Positions 49,900 to 57,964 of a DNA stretch of 64,000 bases are shown here, in pieces. Numbering within the stretch: position 1 is the first letter of the stretch; every line of letters starts with the position of its first letter. Under the pieces are notes generated by a model, which saw only the letters and a list, made by a program, of their open reading frames with translations, was not told the origin of the DNA and did no database searches. Made by a program: the position numbers and the translations under genes. The stretch is from Myxococcales bacterium (lineage in GTDB: Bacteria; Myxococcota_A; Polyangia; Polyangiales; Ga0077539). The stretch covers positions 372,001 to 436,000 of the forward strand of contig JAEUKI010000052.1 of NCBI GenBank assembly GCA_016793325.1, written 5' to 3'.

Positions 49900-51015
49900 A
49901 TGGCGCGAGCGCTAGTCGATGTGCTGTGCGCGACTTTCGATGAGACGACCGCGTTCGTGTCGGAGTGGGCGTCGAGGGTTCCAGAGATCGAGTTCGTCGC
50001 CACGCGCGATGGTCGAGCGTTGCTTCGTGCGCTGGAGAGTCACCGCCCCGCGGCGGTCGTCATCGCGGTGTTCGATGAGCAGACTGCGGGCGTCGTCTCG
50101 GAGATCGCTCGGCGGTATCCAGCGCTCGCGCTGCTCGTCTTCGGAGAGCACGCGCCGAAGGCCACAGGACGTCGCTCGGGTCCGACGCTCGCGCTCGGCA
50201 GCGAGGACCATTCGTCGGTCGAGCGGTTCTTTCGCGACGATGTGCTCGGCGCCGCGCGAGGCTCGCTGCACGGCGTCGCGCTGTCGAGCGTGGTGCAGGT
50301 GCTCTCGATCGAACGGCGTACGTGTGCGCTTCGAGTGCGCGCTGGGCGGCGTACGGGCTCGATGGTCGTGCGCAACGGCGCGGTCGTTCACGCCGAGTAC
50401 GCGGGGATGTCGCCCATCGATGCGGCGCTGCAAATCTTCGCGTGGGGCGACACGGACGTCTCGTTCGAGCCCGCGCCAGTGTCGATCGAACAGACGATCG
50501 ATTGGCCGCTCGACTACATGCTCCTCGAGTCGGCGCGGCGGCGCGACGAGCACGGCGTTCGAGCGGAGCCCGCGGCGCGACGCGACTCGGTTCCGCCGAT
50601 GGAAGCGACGGCGCGCGGCAGCGGCGATGCGGGCACGGCGGTCGGCTCGGAGCACTGCGCGCGCCTCGTCGACGAGGTCATGCTCATCAGCGGAACGCTC
50701 GTCGCCGAGCTCATCGACGTTCAGCGCCGCACGATCGTGTGCCAGCGCGCGAGAGAGGGCGATCGCACGGTGTCGCCCGCGCTCGTCGCGAACGTCGCCG
50801 AGTCCGTCTTCGACATGGTTCGCGAGATGGAGCGCAGCGACTGGGTCGAGGACGTCGTGATTCGGTTCTCGTCGTGCTTCAAGCTCCTCCGGCCGCTGCC
50901 CACATCGGACAACCTCGTCGTGTGCGCTTTGTTCGACTCGAAGCAAGTCACGGTGGGCCTCGCGTCCGCGCGACTCGCGCACGTCGTCAGCGCGCTGTAC
51001 GCACCGGCTCTGTGA
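49900..51015 (+). CDS. Pseudo-receiver / DUF4388 (PATAN) / Roadblock protein R2, R1 paralogue
   Basis: The 371-residue product starts at the ATG at 49900, 9 nt after GGAGG; the ORF extends to 49825, but this ribosome site decides. It has the same three-part order as R1: receiver-like fold (LVDVLCATFDETTAFVSEW, VVIAVFDEQTAGVV, LALLVFGEH), DUF4388-like (LSSVVQVLSIERRTCALRV, GSMVVRNGAVVHAEYAG) and Roadblock-like C-terminus (LVDEVMLISGTLVAELIDV, ARLAHVVSALYAP). The shared N-terminal LVDVLC...F...A(E/D) and terminal SARLAH motifs confirm paralogy. A perfect TTGACA lies at 49809, with a poor -10. Confidence 0.82.
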   Translation: MARALVDVLCATFDETTAFVSEWASRVPEIEFVATRDGRALLRALESHRPAAVVIAVFDEQTAGVVSEIARRYPALALLVFGEHAPKATGRRSGPTLALGSEDHSSVERFFRDDVLGAARGSLHGVALSSVVQVLSIERRTCALRVRAGRRTGSMVVRNGAVVHAEYAGMSPIDAALQIFAWGDTDVSFEPAPVSIEQTIDWPLDYMLLESARRRDEHGVRAEPAARRDSVPPMEATARGSGDAGTAVGSEHCARLVDEVMLISGTLVAELIDVQRRTIVCQRAREGDRTVSPALVANVAESVFDMVREMERSDWVEDVVIRFSSCFKLLRPLPTSDNLVVCALFDSKQVTVGLASARLAHVVSALYAPAL

Positions 51016-51191
51016 GGTCGGCTTCGAGCGGATCCGGCGTCTCGGTGCGCTCGTCGCGAGCCGCGAGCAACGCGTTCACAGTGTGCGTACGGATGAGTCG
51101 CGGCGGCACATGGACGCTGCTCTCGAACGACGCGCACGACACGCACGTTGCGCGTCGCCGTCGAAGCTGGTTAGCTGGTCGTTCAGTTGTC

Positions 51192-52067
51192 GTGACCACC
51201 CGCACACCAACGTCGATCGATCAACACACTCGCGAGATTTTCGGGCGCTACGTGCTCGGACCGAAGTTGGCTCGCGGCGCGTTCGGAACGGTGCACGTCG
51301 CGCGCTCGCTCGCCACGAACAGCGTGGTCGCGGTCAAGCTGCAACACGTCAGCGACGCGAAGCGACGCGACGAGTTCGAGCGCGAGGCGCGGCTGCTCGC
51401 TCGCGTCCACGACCCGCACGTCGTCCGACTGATCGACTTCGGAACGCTCGACGACGGCTCGATCGGCGTCGTGATGGAGTTCGTCGAGGGGATCACGCTC
51501 ACGCGCTACGTGCTCCGCCATCAGTCCGCCCTCGATTGGCGCACTGCTGTCGGGATCACGCTCGGCGTGCTCGAGGGGCTGCACGCGGTGCACGAAGCGG
51601 GGATCGTCCACCGCGACATCAAGCCCGACAACGTCATGGTTCCGTTGCGCGGAGTCGGGCCAGTGAAGATCGTTGATTTCGGCGTCGCGCGCTCGGCGGC
51701 GACCGGTGATTCGGCGACCGGGCGCCTCATGGGATCGGTCGCGTACATGGCTCCCGAGCAGCTCCTCGGGAGGCACGTCGACGCGCGGGCGGACCTGTAC
51801 GCAGCCGGAGCGGTGCTCTACGAGCTCCTCGCGACCCAGCTGCCATTCGAAGGCTCTGTGGCCGAGGTGATCGATCGCAAGCGCCACTCGGCAGGACCGG
51901 TGTCGATCGAAAACCCGATGCAGCGTGATTGGCCCGCGCGCCTCGAGCGCGTCGTGTTGTCGCTGCTGCGCAACGACCCAGCCGAGCGTCCCGACAGCGC
52001 GCTCGCGTGCATCGAGCTGTTGGAAGACGTTCTGCGGTTGGATCGTCGCGGCGCGCTCGACCGCTGA
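51192..52067 (+). CDS. Compact Hanks-type Ser/Thr kinase K2, K1 paralogue
   Basis: The product has 291 residues from the GTG at 51192; an ATG at 51093 would add a non-conserved 33 residues. The motif positions equal those of K1: loop ARGAFGTV (27-34), K49, HRDIKPDN (140-147), DFG (162-164), followed by AYMAPEQL. The first Gly of the nucleotide loop is Ala. There is no sensor or membrane segment. It follows R2 by 176 bp and faces STAS-like S2 (convergent, 29-bp gap). Confidence 0.88.
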   Translation: MTTRTPTSIDQHTREIFGRYVLGPKLARGAFGTVHVARSLATNSVVAVKLQHVSDAKRRDEFEREARLLARVHDPHVVRLIDFGTLDDGSIGVVMEFVEGITLTRYVLRHQSALDWRTAVGITLGVLEGLHAVHEAGIVHRDIKPDNVMVPLRGVGPVKIVDFGVARSAATGDSATGRLMGSVAYMAPEQLLGRHVDARADLYAAGAVLYELLATQLPFEGSVAEVIDRKRHSAGPVSIENPMQRDWPARLERVVLSLLRNDPAERPDSALACIELLEDVLRLDRRGALDR

Positions 52068-52096
52068 CGCGTGGAGCGCGCGGCTCAGCGCTCGTC

Positions 52097-52522
52097 CTAC
52101 GTCCGATCGCGCACCAAGCGGGTCGCGTCGAGCCACTCGCGCTCGAGGGACTCTTTGTCGTTGAAGGCCATCAGCACGTCGCCCACGAACAGTCGCGAGA
52201 GGTTGATCGCCATCGAGATCAATCGCGAACGGGTGAACGCTCGCACCGACACGATGTGCGCGCGATTGCGGAGCACCCAATCGACGCTCCTCGCGCGAAA
52301 CCCCGGCTCGATCGCCACGAGCTCGCTCGCGTCGACGAAGATCTGCAACGGCACCATCCCGAGCGCGATCCACTCGTCCATCAGCTCGTGAATGGCCTTG
52401 GCGAACGCCTCGTGTCCCAACCCCACGAACGTCAGACGCACGATCGGCGGAAGCTCGATCGTCGTCATCGAGCCTCGCGGCGCCGTCCATTGTCGGCCTC
52501 GTTCGGTCTTGCTGACGTTCAA
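52097..52522 (-). CDS. STAS/SpoIIAA-like protein S2, S1 paralogue
   Basis: The 141-residue product shares with S1 the blocks F(V)DA(S)EL...DWVLRNRAxI...FTRSxxxxMxINLxRxxVG. It is slightly shorter and lacks S1's basic N-terminus. The fold is inferred as STAS-like. It converges on K2 and is divergent to the WYL regulator, 234 bp away. It may be a target or antagonist of the kinases, by position only. Confidence 0.68.
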   Translation of the reverse strand: MNVSKTERGRQWTAPRGSMTTIELPPIVRLTFVGLGHEAFAKAIHELMDEWIALGMVPLQIFVDASELVAIEPGFRARSVDWVLRNRAHIVSVRAFTRSRLISMAINLSRLFVGDVLMAFNDKESLEREWLDATRLVRDRT

Positions 52523-52756
52523 CGGATCGCACGAGAGTCTACACGATCGCGTCGCGCCGACGGTGCTCGCGGCCCGCGCGCGGTGGAATCACGACAGGTG
52601 TACGGAATCGCTCGTGGATCTCGTGGCGAATGCTCGGCGCGCAAGTCGAGAGCGCTGGAGTCGTGTGAACGACGCGACGAAGTGCTGAGCGCGAGTTGCC
52701 CGCTGCTGCGTCGTTGTGTTTTGCTCGCTCCGGGTGGTGTACCGTCGCAGCCGCCA

Positions 52757-53800
52757 ATGGGGCAGAAGAGCGCAGGGAGTACACTCGCCTTTGTTTTGAC
52801 TCGGCTCGTCGAGCGGCGAAGCGTGTCGCAGGCGGAGCTCGCTCGGGACGCCGGCGTCGACAGCGAGGTCATCAAGGCGCGGCTCGAAGAGCTCCGCGAG
52901 GCGGGCGTCCCCTTGTCCCACCGTCGCGAAGGCCGAGGAAACGTCTGGACCGTCGCGAAGCACTGGTTTCCTTCGGGGGTTGTGTTCGATCGCGACGAGG
53001 CCTCGAAGCTGCTCGTGCTCTTGTTGCGCCTTCGTCGCTCGACCGATCGCGACGCGTTTCTCGAGCGGATCGTGTCGGCGACCATCGGCGCGAAGCAGAT
53101 CCCGCGCATCACCGAGTCGGCTCGCGCGATCGATGGCACGCCGGGCGACGTCGACGACGCTGAAGAACACCGCACGAACGTGCAGCGCGCGATCATGGAT
53201 CGGCAGGCGATTTCGGTGCGCTACCAGAAGGCAGGCGATGACGAACCAGAGTGGCGGACCGTCTCTCCGCAGACCGTCGTCAACGCGGAGAAACCCTACG
53301 CCGTCGTGCTCGACCACCGCTCGGGCGAGCTGAAGCACTTTCGATTCAATCGCATGAAGCGCGTGCTTCGCGAACAGAGCGTCTCGTATCGCGAAGCGGA
53401 CGCGAAGCTCGTGGAGAGCAAGGTGAAGCGCTCGGTGCACGGCTACGATGGGGCGCCCCTCGAGACGATCTCGTTCGTGATTCACGACTCCGTGTGGGGA
53501 CGCGCGAAGGACAACTTGCCCTTTACGCCCACAACTCTCGAGAAGACCGACGGAGGCTGGCGGATCGTGGTCGAGACGACCGGACGGCCGGTGATCGTAA
53601 GGTTCTTGCTCGCGTACGGGACCCACGTGACGATCGAGACCCCCTCGGTTCGAAACGAAGTCGTCGCGCACGCGCGGGAGGCCGCCGCGTGGCACGCGCG
53701 TGAACCGCAGCCAAAATCGCAGCTCGATGAACGGCGACAACAACAGCAACGCACCGACAAACGCAACGCGGGAGTACCTTCGGTACTGGGGCAAGGCTGA
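52757..53800 (+). CDS. WYL-domain transcriptional regulator
   Basis: The product has 347 residues from the ATG at 52757; the ORF opens to 51929, but the family-typical start is MGQKSAGSTLAF. Residues ~1-70 form a winged helix-turn-helix (SQAELARDAGVDSEVIKARLEELREAGVPL). Residues ~125-210 carry the WYL module (ISVRYQK, RTVSPQTVVN, PYAVVLDHRSGELKHFRFNRM), though W-Y-L reads P-Y-A. A C-terminal WCX-like extension follows. WYL regulators often control DNA-repair or CRISPR-Cas genes and bind ligands. The gene overlaps the downstream Cas3-like fragment by 74 bp. Confidence 0.85.
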   Translation: MGQKSAGSTLAFVLTRLVERRSVSQAELARDAGVDSEVIKARLEELREAGVPLSHRREGRGNVWTVAKHWFPSGVVFDRDEASKLLVLLLRLRRSTDRDAFLERIVSATIGAKQIPRITESARAIDGTPGDVDDAEEHRTNVQRAIMDRQAISVRYQKAGDDEPEWRTVSPQTVVNAEKPYAVVLDHRSGELKHFRFNRMKRVLREQSVSYREADAKLVESKVKRSVHGYDGAPLETISFVIHDSVWGRAKDNLPFTPTTLEKTDGGWRIVVETTGRPVIVRFLLAYGTHVTIETPSVRNEVVAHAREAAAWHAREPQPKSQLDERRQQQQRTDKRNAGVPSVLGQG

Positions 53801-54362
53801 CCCGTCGCTCGCGGGACGAACGGACGTGGTCCTCGGTAAGCCGTTGCACCTCGCGGTGGTTCACTCGATCGACGTGGAGTCGGTCGCCGAAGGGATCCTG
53901 CGCGAGCGCGCGGTGCTGCGACGAACGTTCGCACGGCTCATGGGGCTCGACGAGGGGCACGTCGTGGCGACGGTGGCGGCGTTGTGCGCGCTACACGACC
54001 TCGGCAAGTTCGACGCGAGGTTTCAAGCGAAGGCGCCCGATGCTGTGAGCGCGCTCGGCCGCTCCGACGAGTGGGCGGGAATCGTGGGTGCCGGTCACGA
54101 TCACGGGAGTGGCGGCAACTTCGCGTTCGAGAGCTGGCGCACCGAGCAACGCGACGAGTTCGACGCACCTGCGCAACCACGCTCGACGCAGGCCCCATCG
54201 CGTTCGACACGTCTCTCGGGACCTCGCACTCTGCAGAGGTGCTCGCCCTTCGTTCTCCGCACGCGACGCGATCGCCTCGTTGTCGTCGCGGTCGCGCCGG
54301 TGAGACACTCCGCGCGATGCAGACAGTTCGGAGCGACGGCGCCGTCATCGATTTTTCCGTGA
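53727..54362 (+). pseudogene. Cas3 HD-nuclease N-terminal fragment
   Basis: The ORF codes 211 residues (ATG at 53727), of which the first ~130 resemble the HD nuclease start of Cas3: EYLRYWGKADPS, HLAVVHSIDVESVAEGIL (first His), ALCALHDLGKFDARFQAKAPD (HD motif) and a GAGHDHG motif. The remainder (after ~residue 140) reads as low-complexity Arg/Ser in this frame and has no Cas3 helicase region in any frame here, so the gene is truncated. Intact Cas3 is ~800-900 residues. Paired with a WYL regulator, this is probably a relic of a type I CRISPR-Cas locus. No repeats or other cas genes were seen. Confidence 0.62.
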
Positions 54363-54934
54363 AGGCCTCGATTTTTCGCGGGCTCGTCTCGGTGTTGAAG
54401 CAGCAGGGGCGCTCGAGCGCCGTCGAGGCGAAGCTATCGGGCGACACGCTCGCGCTCGTGAGATCGCTCCCGCCCGCGAGCGCGTGGGTCGACGGCCTCA
54501 ACGTCGTCGAGCTCGACGAGGCGATCGGCGCGGTGCTCCGTGACGACGAGCTGTTCGAGCTCGGGCGCGGCGCGGTGAGCGCCGAGCTCGTGGGGATCAC
54601 CAGGGCCGCGACCGAGGGAATCTTGCGGCTGTTCGGGACGAAGCCCGACGCGCTGTTCTCGAGGATGTCGATGTTCGATTCGGTGACCGCGCGCAAAGTC
54701 GAGACGCTCTGGCGGTCGACGGGCCCGACCTCCGGGGAAGTTCGCATGCGGTACACAGCATCGAAGAATCTTCCCGTCGTCATCGGAAAGATCACCGCAG
54801 GGATCTACTCGTACGCGTACGACTCGTGTCGCGTCAGCGGAACGATCACGTTCGAGGGCTATGGAAACGACGAACGCTCCGAGTTCTTGTTCGTCGCCAA
54901 CTGGGGCTCGAACAACCCGAACATCACGCGGTGA
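54317..54934 (+). CDS. Uncharacterised protein, possibly TIGR02265/DUF2378-like
   Basis: The product has 205 residues from the ATG at 54317. It has a mixed alpha/beta sequence (SIFRGLVSVLKQQG, RAATEGILRLFGTKPDALF, VRMRYTASKNLPVVIGKITAGIY). It faintly resembles the myxobacterial TIGR02265 proteins (G-L-F...G-x-P...), but this is not certain. It overlaps the tail of the Cas3 fragment by 46 bp. Function is unknown. Confidence 0.58.
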   Translation: MQTVRSDGAVIDFSVKASIFRGLVSVLKQQGRSSAVEAKLSGDTLALVRSLPPASAWVDGLNVVELDEAIGAVLRDDELFELGRGAVSAELVGITRAATEGILRLFGTKPDALFSRMSMFDSVTARKVETLWRSTGPTSGEVRMRYTASKNLPVVIGKITAGIYSYAYDSCRVSGTITFEGYGNDERSEFLFVANWGSNNPNITR

Positions 54935-55236
54935 CGCGTCATGCGCTCGACGCGCTACACCACGCCTCGATCGAACGTCGTAGCCATGAGACGACCGTGG
55001 GCCATGGACGAGACCGTTGAACTCGTGTCGAACCGCCACGAATGGATCGAGAAGAGTACGTCGATCGAATGAGCGGCGTCGTCGCGCGCAGCCGAGCCCT
55101 CCGCGACGAAGCCGCGCTGTTGCCTCGCCCCTTGGCTCTCGGTCCGTCGTGAAGCCTGGCTCGGAGAAACCGTCGCGTCGCTTCGCGCATGCGTTGTCGC
55201 GCGGCTCCCACGCGCGCGCCACGGTTGTCGCGACGA
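54935..55236. other. 302-bp region with no supported gene
   Basis: Between the TIGR02265-like gene and the next membrane protein, I see no credible coding sequence, repeat or promoter on either strand; the ORFs here are composition-driven. Confidence 0.4.
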
Positions 55237-55767
55237 ATGAACGAGACGCTCAACGTGTATGCGCGTTCTCACCTCGGACCCGAAGCCACGGTGATGGCGC
55301 TGGTGCTCCTCGTTGCGCTGCACGCGTGGTCGTGGAGGTTCGTGCTCTCGCGGCGCCGCGAAGAGCGTCGCGTGGCTGAGGACGCCGTGCGTCGCGTCTC
55401 CGAACCAGTCTCGATCGGCGAGCGTTCGGCGATCCGCGATTCGATCGGCGGCAGAACGTTCGAAGAGGAGATCTGGCCTCGCGGGTACGCGTCCGCGCCC
55501 GTTCGACGAGAGACCAACGAGCCCACCGACCGCCGCGTGTGGGTTCGCCATGTCGGCGGCCTGTTCGAAGACATGAACACGCTGGGCCGCGGCGTGACCG
55601 TGGGGCAATTCCAGCTGTTGTTTGCCTACGCGTTCGCCGCGATGGCGGTCCAGCTCGTGCGTCGAACGCGCGTCGGTCAATCGGACGAACCACGATCGTT
55701 GGTCGAACGCGGCGAAGGTCCTTTGCCCGAGCCGAGCGGCGAACGGTTTTCGACGCCGACGCCCTGA
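55237..55767 (+). CDS. Small membrane protein of unknown function
   Basis: The product has 176 residues from the ATG at 55237. Near the N-terminus is a membrane segment (EATVMALVLLVALHAWSWRFVL) and near residue ~125 a second (LLFAYAFAAMAVQLV); the rest is charged. I do not recognise a family. It is not strongly linked to the kinase genes. Confidence 0.5.
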   Translation: MNETLNVYARSHLGPEATVMALVLLVALHAWSWRFVLSRRREERRVAEDAVRRVSEPVSIGERSAIRDSIGGRTFEEEIWPRGYASAPVRRETNEPTDRRVWVRHVGGLFEDMNTLGRGVTVGQFQLLFAYAFAAMAVQLVRRTRVGQSDEPRSLVERGEGPLPEPSGERFSTPTP

Positions 55768-55939
55768 ACGCACGCGGGGGGCGCCCTCATCGAATCGCTC
55801 GCCACGCACACCTTCGCGCTCCCGGCGTGCGTTGGTTGCATCACCTGTACGTCTCGCGACACCCATCGAACTTGGTCACTTCACCGAGCAGTCCAGTGTT
55901 GCGCGACGTGGCGTTCGTTGCTCGAATGCTTGTTCGTAG

Positions 55940-56848
55940 ATGGGCGATTCTGCGCGCTTCCGAGCTCTCCGGCGACACCGCGCGAAGGGCGTTGTGCTGG
56001 GGCGATACGAAGTGCTCTCCGCGCTGGCGACTGGAGCGTTCGGCGCGGTGTATCGGGGACGCTCACTCGCGACGGATCGACCCGTGGCGATCAAATTCTC
56101 GCTGGTCGCCGAGGGCTCTGCGCGGCTTCGTTTCGAGCGCGAAGCGCAGCTGCTCTCGAGGATCGTTCATCCCAACGTCGTTCGACTCCTCGACTTCGGG
56201 GGCGCCACCTCGGACGCGCCGGGCTCGTCGCGCGACGCAGACGAGCTCTACGCGGTGCTCGTGATGGAGCTCGTCGACGGCGTCACGCTCTCGCAGTTGC
56301 TCGCCGCGCGCGGAGGGACGCTCCCGTGGCCGGACGCCGCGAAGATCGTCCTCGCGACGCTCGAGGGGCTCGACGCCGCGCACGACGCGGGCGTTCTCCA
56401 TCGCGACGTGAAGCCGCAGAACATCTTGATCGAGCCGAACGGCGACGTTCCGAAGCTCGTTGATTTCGGCATCGCGCGGGCGACGGACGACGACTTCGCG
56501 CGGGTGACCGAGGACGGCGCGATGCTCGGATCGCTCGCGTATATGTCCCCCGAGCAGCTCGCGATCGAGCCCGTCGACGCGCGCACCGACGTCTACGCAG
56601 CGGGCATCGTGCTGTACGAGCTGCTCAGCGGCACGCTCCCGTTCGAGGGCGCGGGGATGAAAATCGCCGTCGACAAGCTCGACTCCGCCGGTCCGATCGC
56701 GATGAAGCGCCCCGCGAGCGGAGCGCGCTGGCCCGACACGCTCACGGACCTCGTGTTGGCCATGCTGCGACGCGATCCGGCCGAGCGACCTGCGAGCGCG
56801 GCGCTCGTCGTCGAGGAGCTCCGGACGCTCCTCGCGCGCGGCAAGTGA
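55940..56848 (+). CDS. Compact Hanks-type Ser/Thr kinase K3
   Basis: The 302-residue product is a third minimal kinase: loop ATGAFGAV (first Gly replaced by Ala), K52, HRDVKPQN (154-161), DFG (175-177) and MSPEQL. Relative to K1 and K2 it carries a small insert (~12 residues, DAPGSSRDADELY) between the beta-3 region and the gatekeeper. No sensor or transmembrane segment. It lies 3.9 kb beyond K2 and 33 bp before a lipoprotein gene, so it may be co-transcribed with it and not with K1/K2. Confidence 0.88.
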   Translation: MGDSARFRALRRHRAKGVVLGRYEVLSALATGAFGAVYRGRSLATDRPVAIKFSLVAEGSARLRFEREAQLLSRIVHPNVVRLLDFGGATSDAPGSSRDADELYAVLVMELVDGVTLSQLLAARGGTLPWPDAAKIVLATLEGLDAAHDAGVLHRDVKPQNILIEPNGDVPKLVDFGIARATDDDFARVTEDGAMLGSLAYMSPEQLAIEPVDARTDVYAAGIVLYELLSGTLPFEGAGMKIAVDKLDSAGPIAMKRPASGARWPDTLTDLVLAMLRRDPAERPASAALVVEELRTLLARGK

Positions 56849-56881
56849 GCCCTCGCGCAGGAAGCGCTAGCATCACCGTCG

Positions 56882-57805
56882 ATGTACCGACGCTGGACCT
56901 TGATTTCGTGTGCCGCGCTCGCGCTCTCCGCGTGCTCACCGACGCGCATCTCCGAGCCCGACGCGAGCCGGCCCAACGACGTCGCGACCGACCAAGCGTC
57001 GACGCCGGACGCGACGAGCGCGAACGACGCGAGCGACGTCGCGGACGCGCGCGACGAAGGCGTCGCGATCGATGCGCGCGACGCGGGGGCTGCTACCGAT
57101 GTGGCGGACGCGTCCGTGATCGACGCGAGCGACGACGCGTTCGACGGGCGCTCGCCGGTCGTCGACGCGAGCGACGCGACGAGCGCTGACGTCGTCGACG
57201 CGAGCGACACGTCGATGGTCGACAGCGCGGACGCGCTCGCGGACAGCGGAACGGACGGCGCAGGTCCAGACGCCAGTGACGGCTCGAGCACGCTCGCGCC
57301 GAGGACTGTCGCGTGCGCGCCCGTCGCGCCGCCAGGAACGAGCGGCGGGCTCTCGTTGAGCAGCAATTTCTGGCCCGGGTTCCGCTTCGAGATCACGGGG
57401 ACGGCGGTCGAGCTCGTCGAAATCGGCGGCCAGTTCGCCGCGTCCGCGCCCGGTGGAACGATTCACGCGACGGTCGTTCGATTGACGGGTCCCTCGGATA
57501 CGCCCGACGCGCCTGGACTCACGGGGCCCGACGTCGTCACGCGCGTCTCGATCACCGTGGGCGCCGCGCCGACGCCCGGCGAAGTGCGCACCGCCGCTGC
57601 GACCGCGATGCTCGCGCCGGGCTGGTACGCGGTCGTGTACGGAACGGGAGCCTTCGGCGCCACGCTCACGAACGCGACGATTCCGAGCACCGGTGGTGGC
57701 GGCTGCACGCTGCTGCCGTCGACGTTTCCGTTCACGATTCGGCAGAGCGACGGCTCGTTCGTGCTCCAGGGCGCAGAGCCGCACATGTTCGTACGCGTGC
57801 GTTGA
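56882..57805 (+). CDS. Lipoprotein with long Asp/Ala tether
   Basis: The product has 307 residues, with a signal and LSACSP lipobox, then a ~120-residue tether of Asp/Ala/Ser/Val units (for example DASDVADARDEG, DASDTSMVD) and a C-terminal beta-type domain (~145-307) with one Cys pair. It starts 33 bp after kinase K3. The tether is the longest example of a feature shared by several lipoproteins here. Function is unknown. Confidence 0.7.
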   Translation: MYRRWTLISCAALALSACSPTRISEPDASRPNDVATDQASTPDATSANDASDVADARDEGVAIDARDAGAATDVADASVIDASDDAFDGRSPVVDASDATSADVVDASDTSMVDSADALADSGTDGAGPDASDGSSTLAPRTVACAPVAPPGTSGGLSLSSNFWPGFRFEITGTAVELVEIGGQFAASAPGGTIHATVVRLTGPSDTPDAPGLTGPDVVTRVSITVGAAPTPGEVRTAAATAMLAPGWYAVVYGTGAFGATLTNATIPSTGGGGCTLLPSTFPFTIRQSDGSFVLQGAEPHMFVRVR

Positions 57806-57964
57806 GCGACGCGGGCGAACGGCGCGTTTACCGCAAAGGCCAGAGGGCTTGCCCCTCCTCGGTACCCAAGTTTGGCGAGGAAAATAGCAGCGAGCGTACT
57901 CAGTGCCGCGAGGGGCGGCCCCCACCCGGCGCTGCCGCGCCCGCTCGCTGCCCCGCTCCCTGCG

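Noticed and set aside
53984..54316. Coding start of the TIGR02265-like gene upstream at 53984
   Set aside because: The first 111 residues of that ORF overlap the Cas3 HD motif in another frame and are Arg-rich; the body begins at the ATG at 54317.
52700..55300. CRISPR array near the Cas3 fragment
   Set aside because: I looked for direct repeats in this stretch and saw none; a computed repeat search would be decisive.
57806..57964. Terminator between the convergent genes
   Set aside because: GGGC-TT-GCCC with mismatched flanks and no T-run; not distinctive in this composition.
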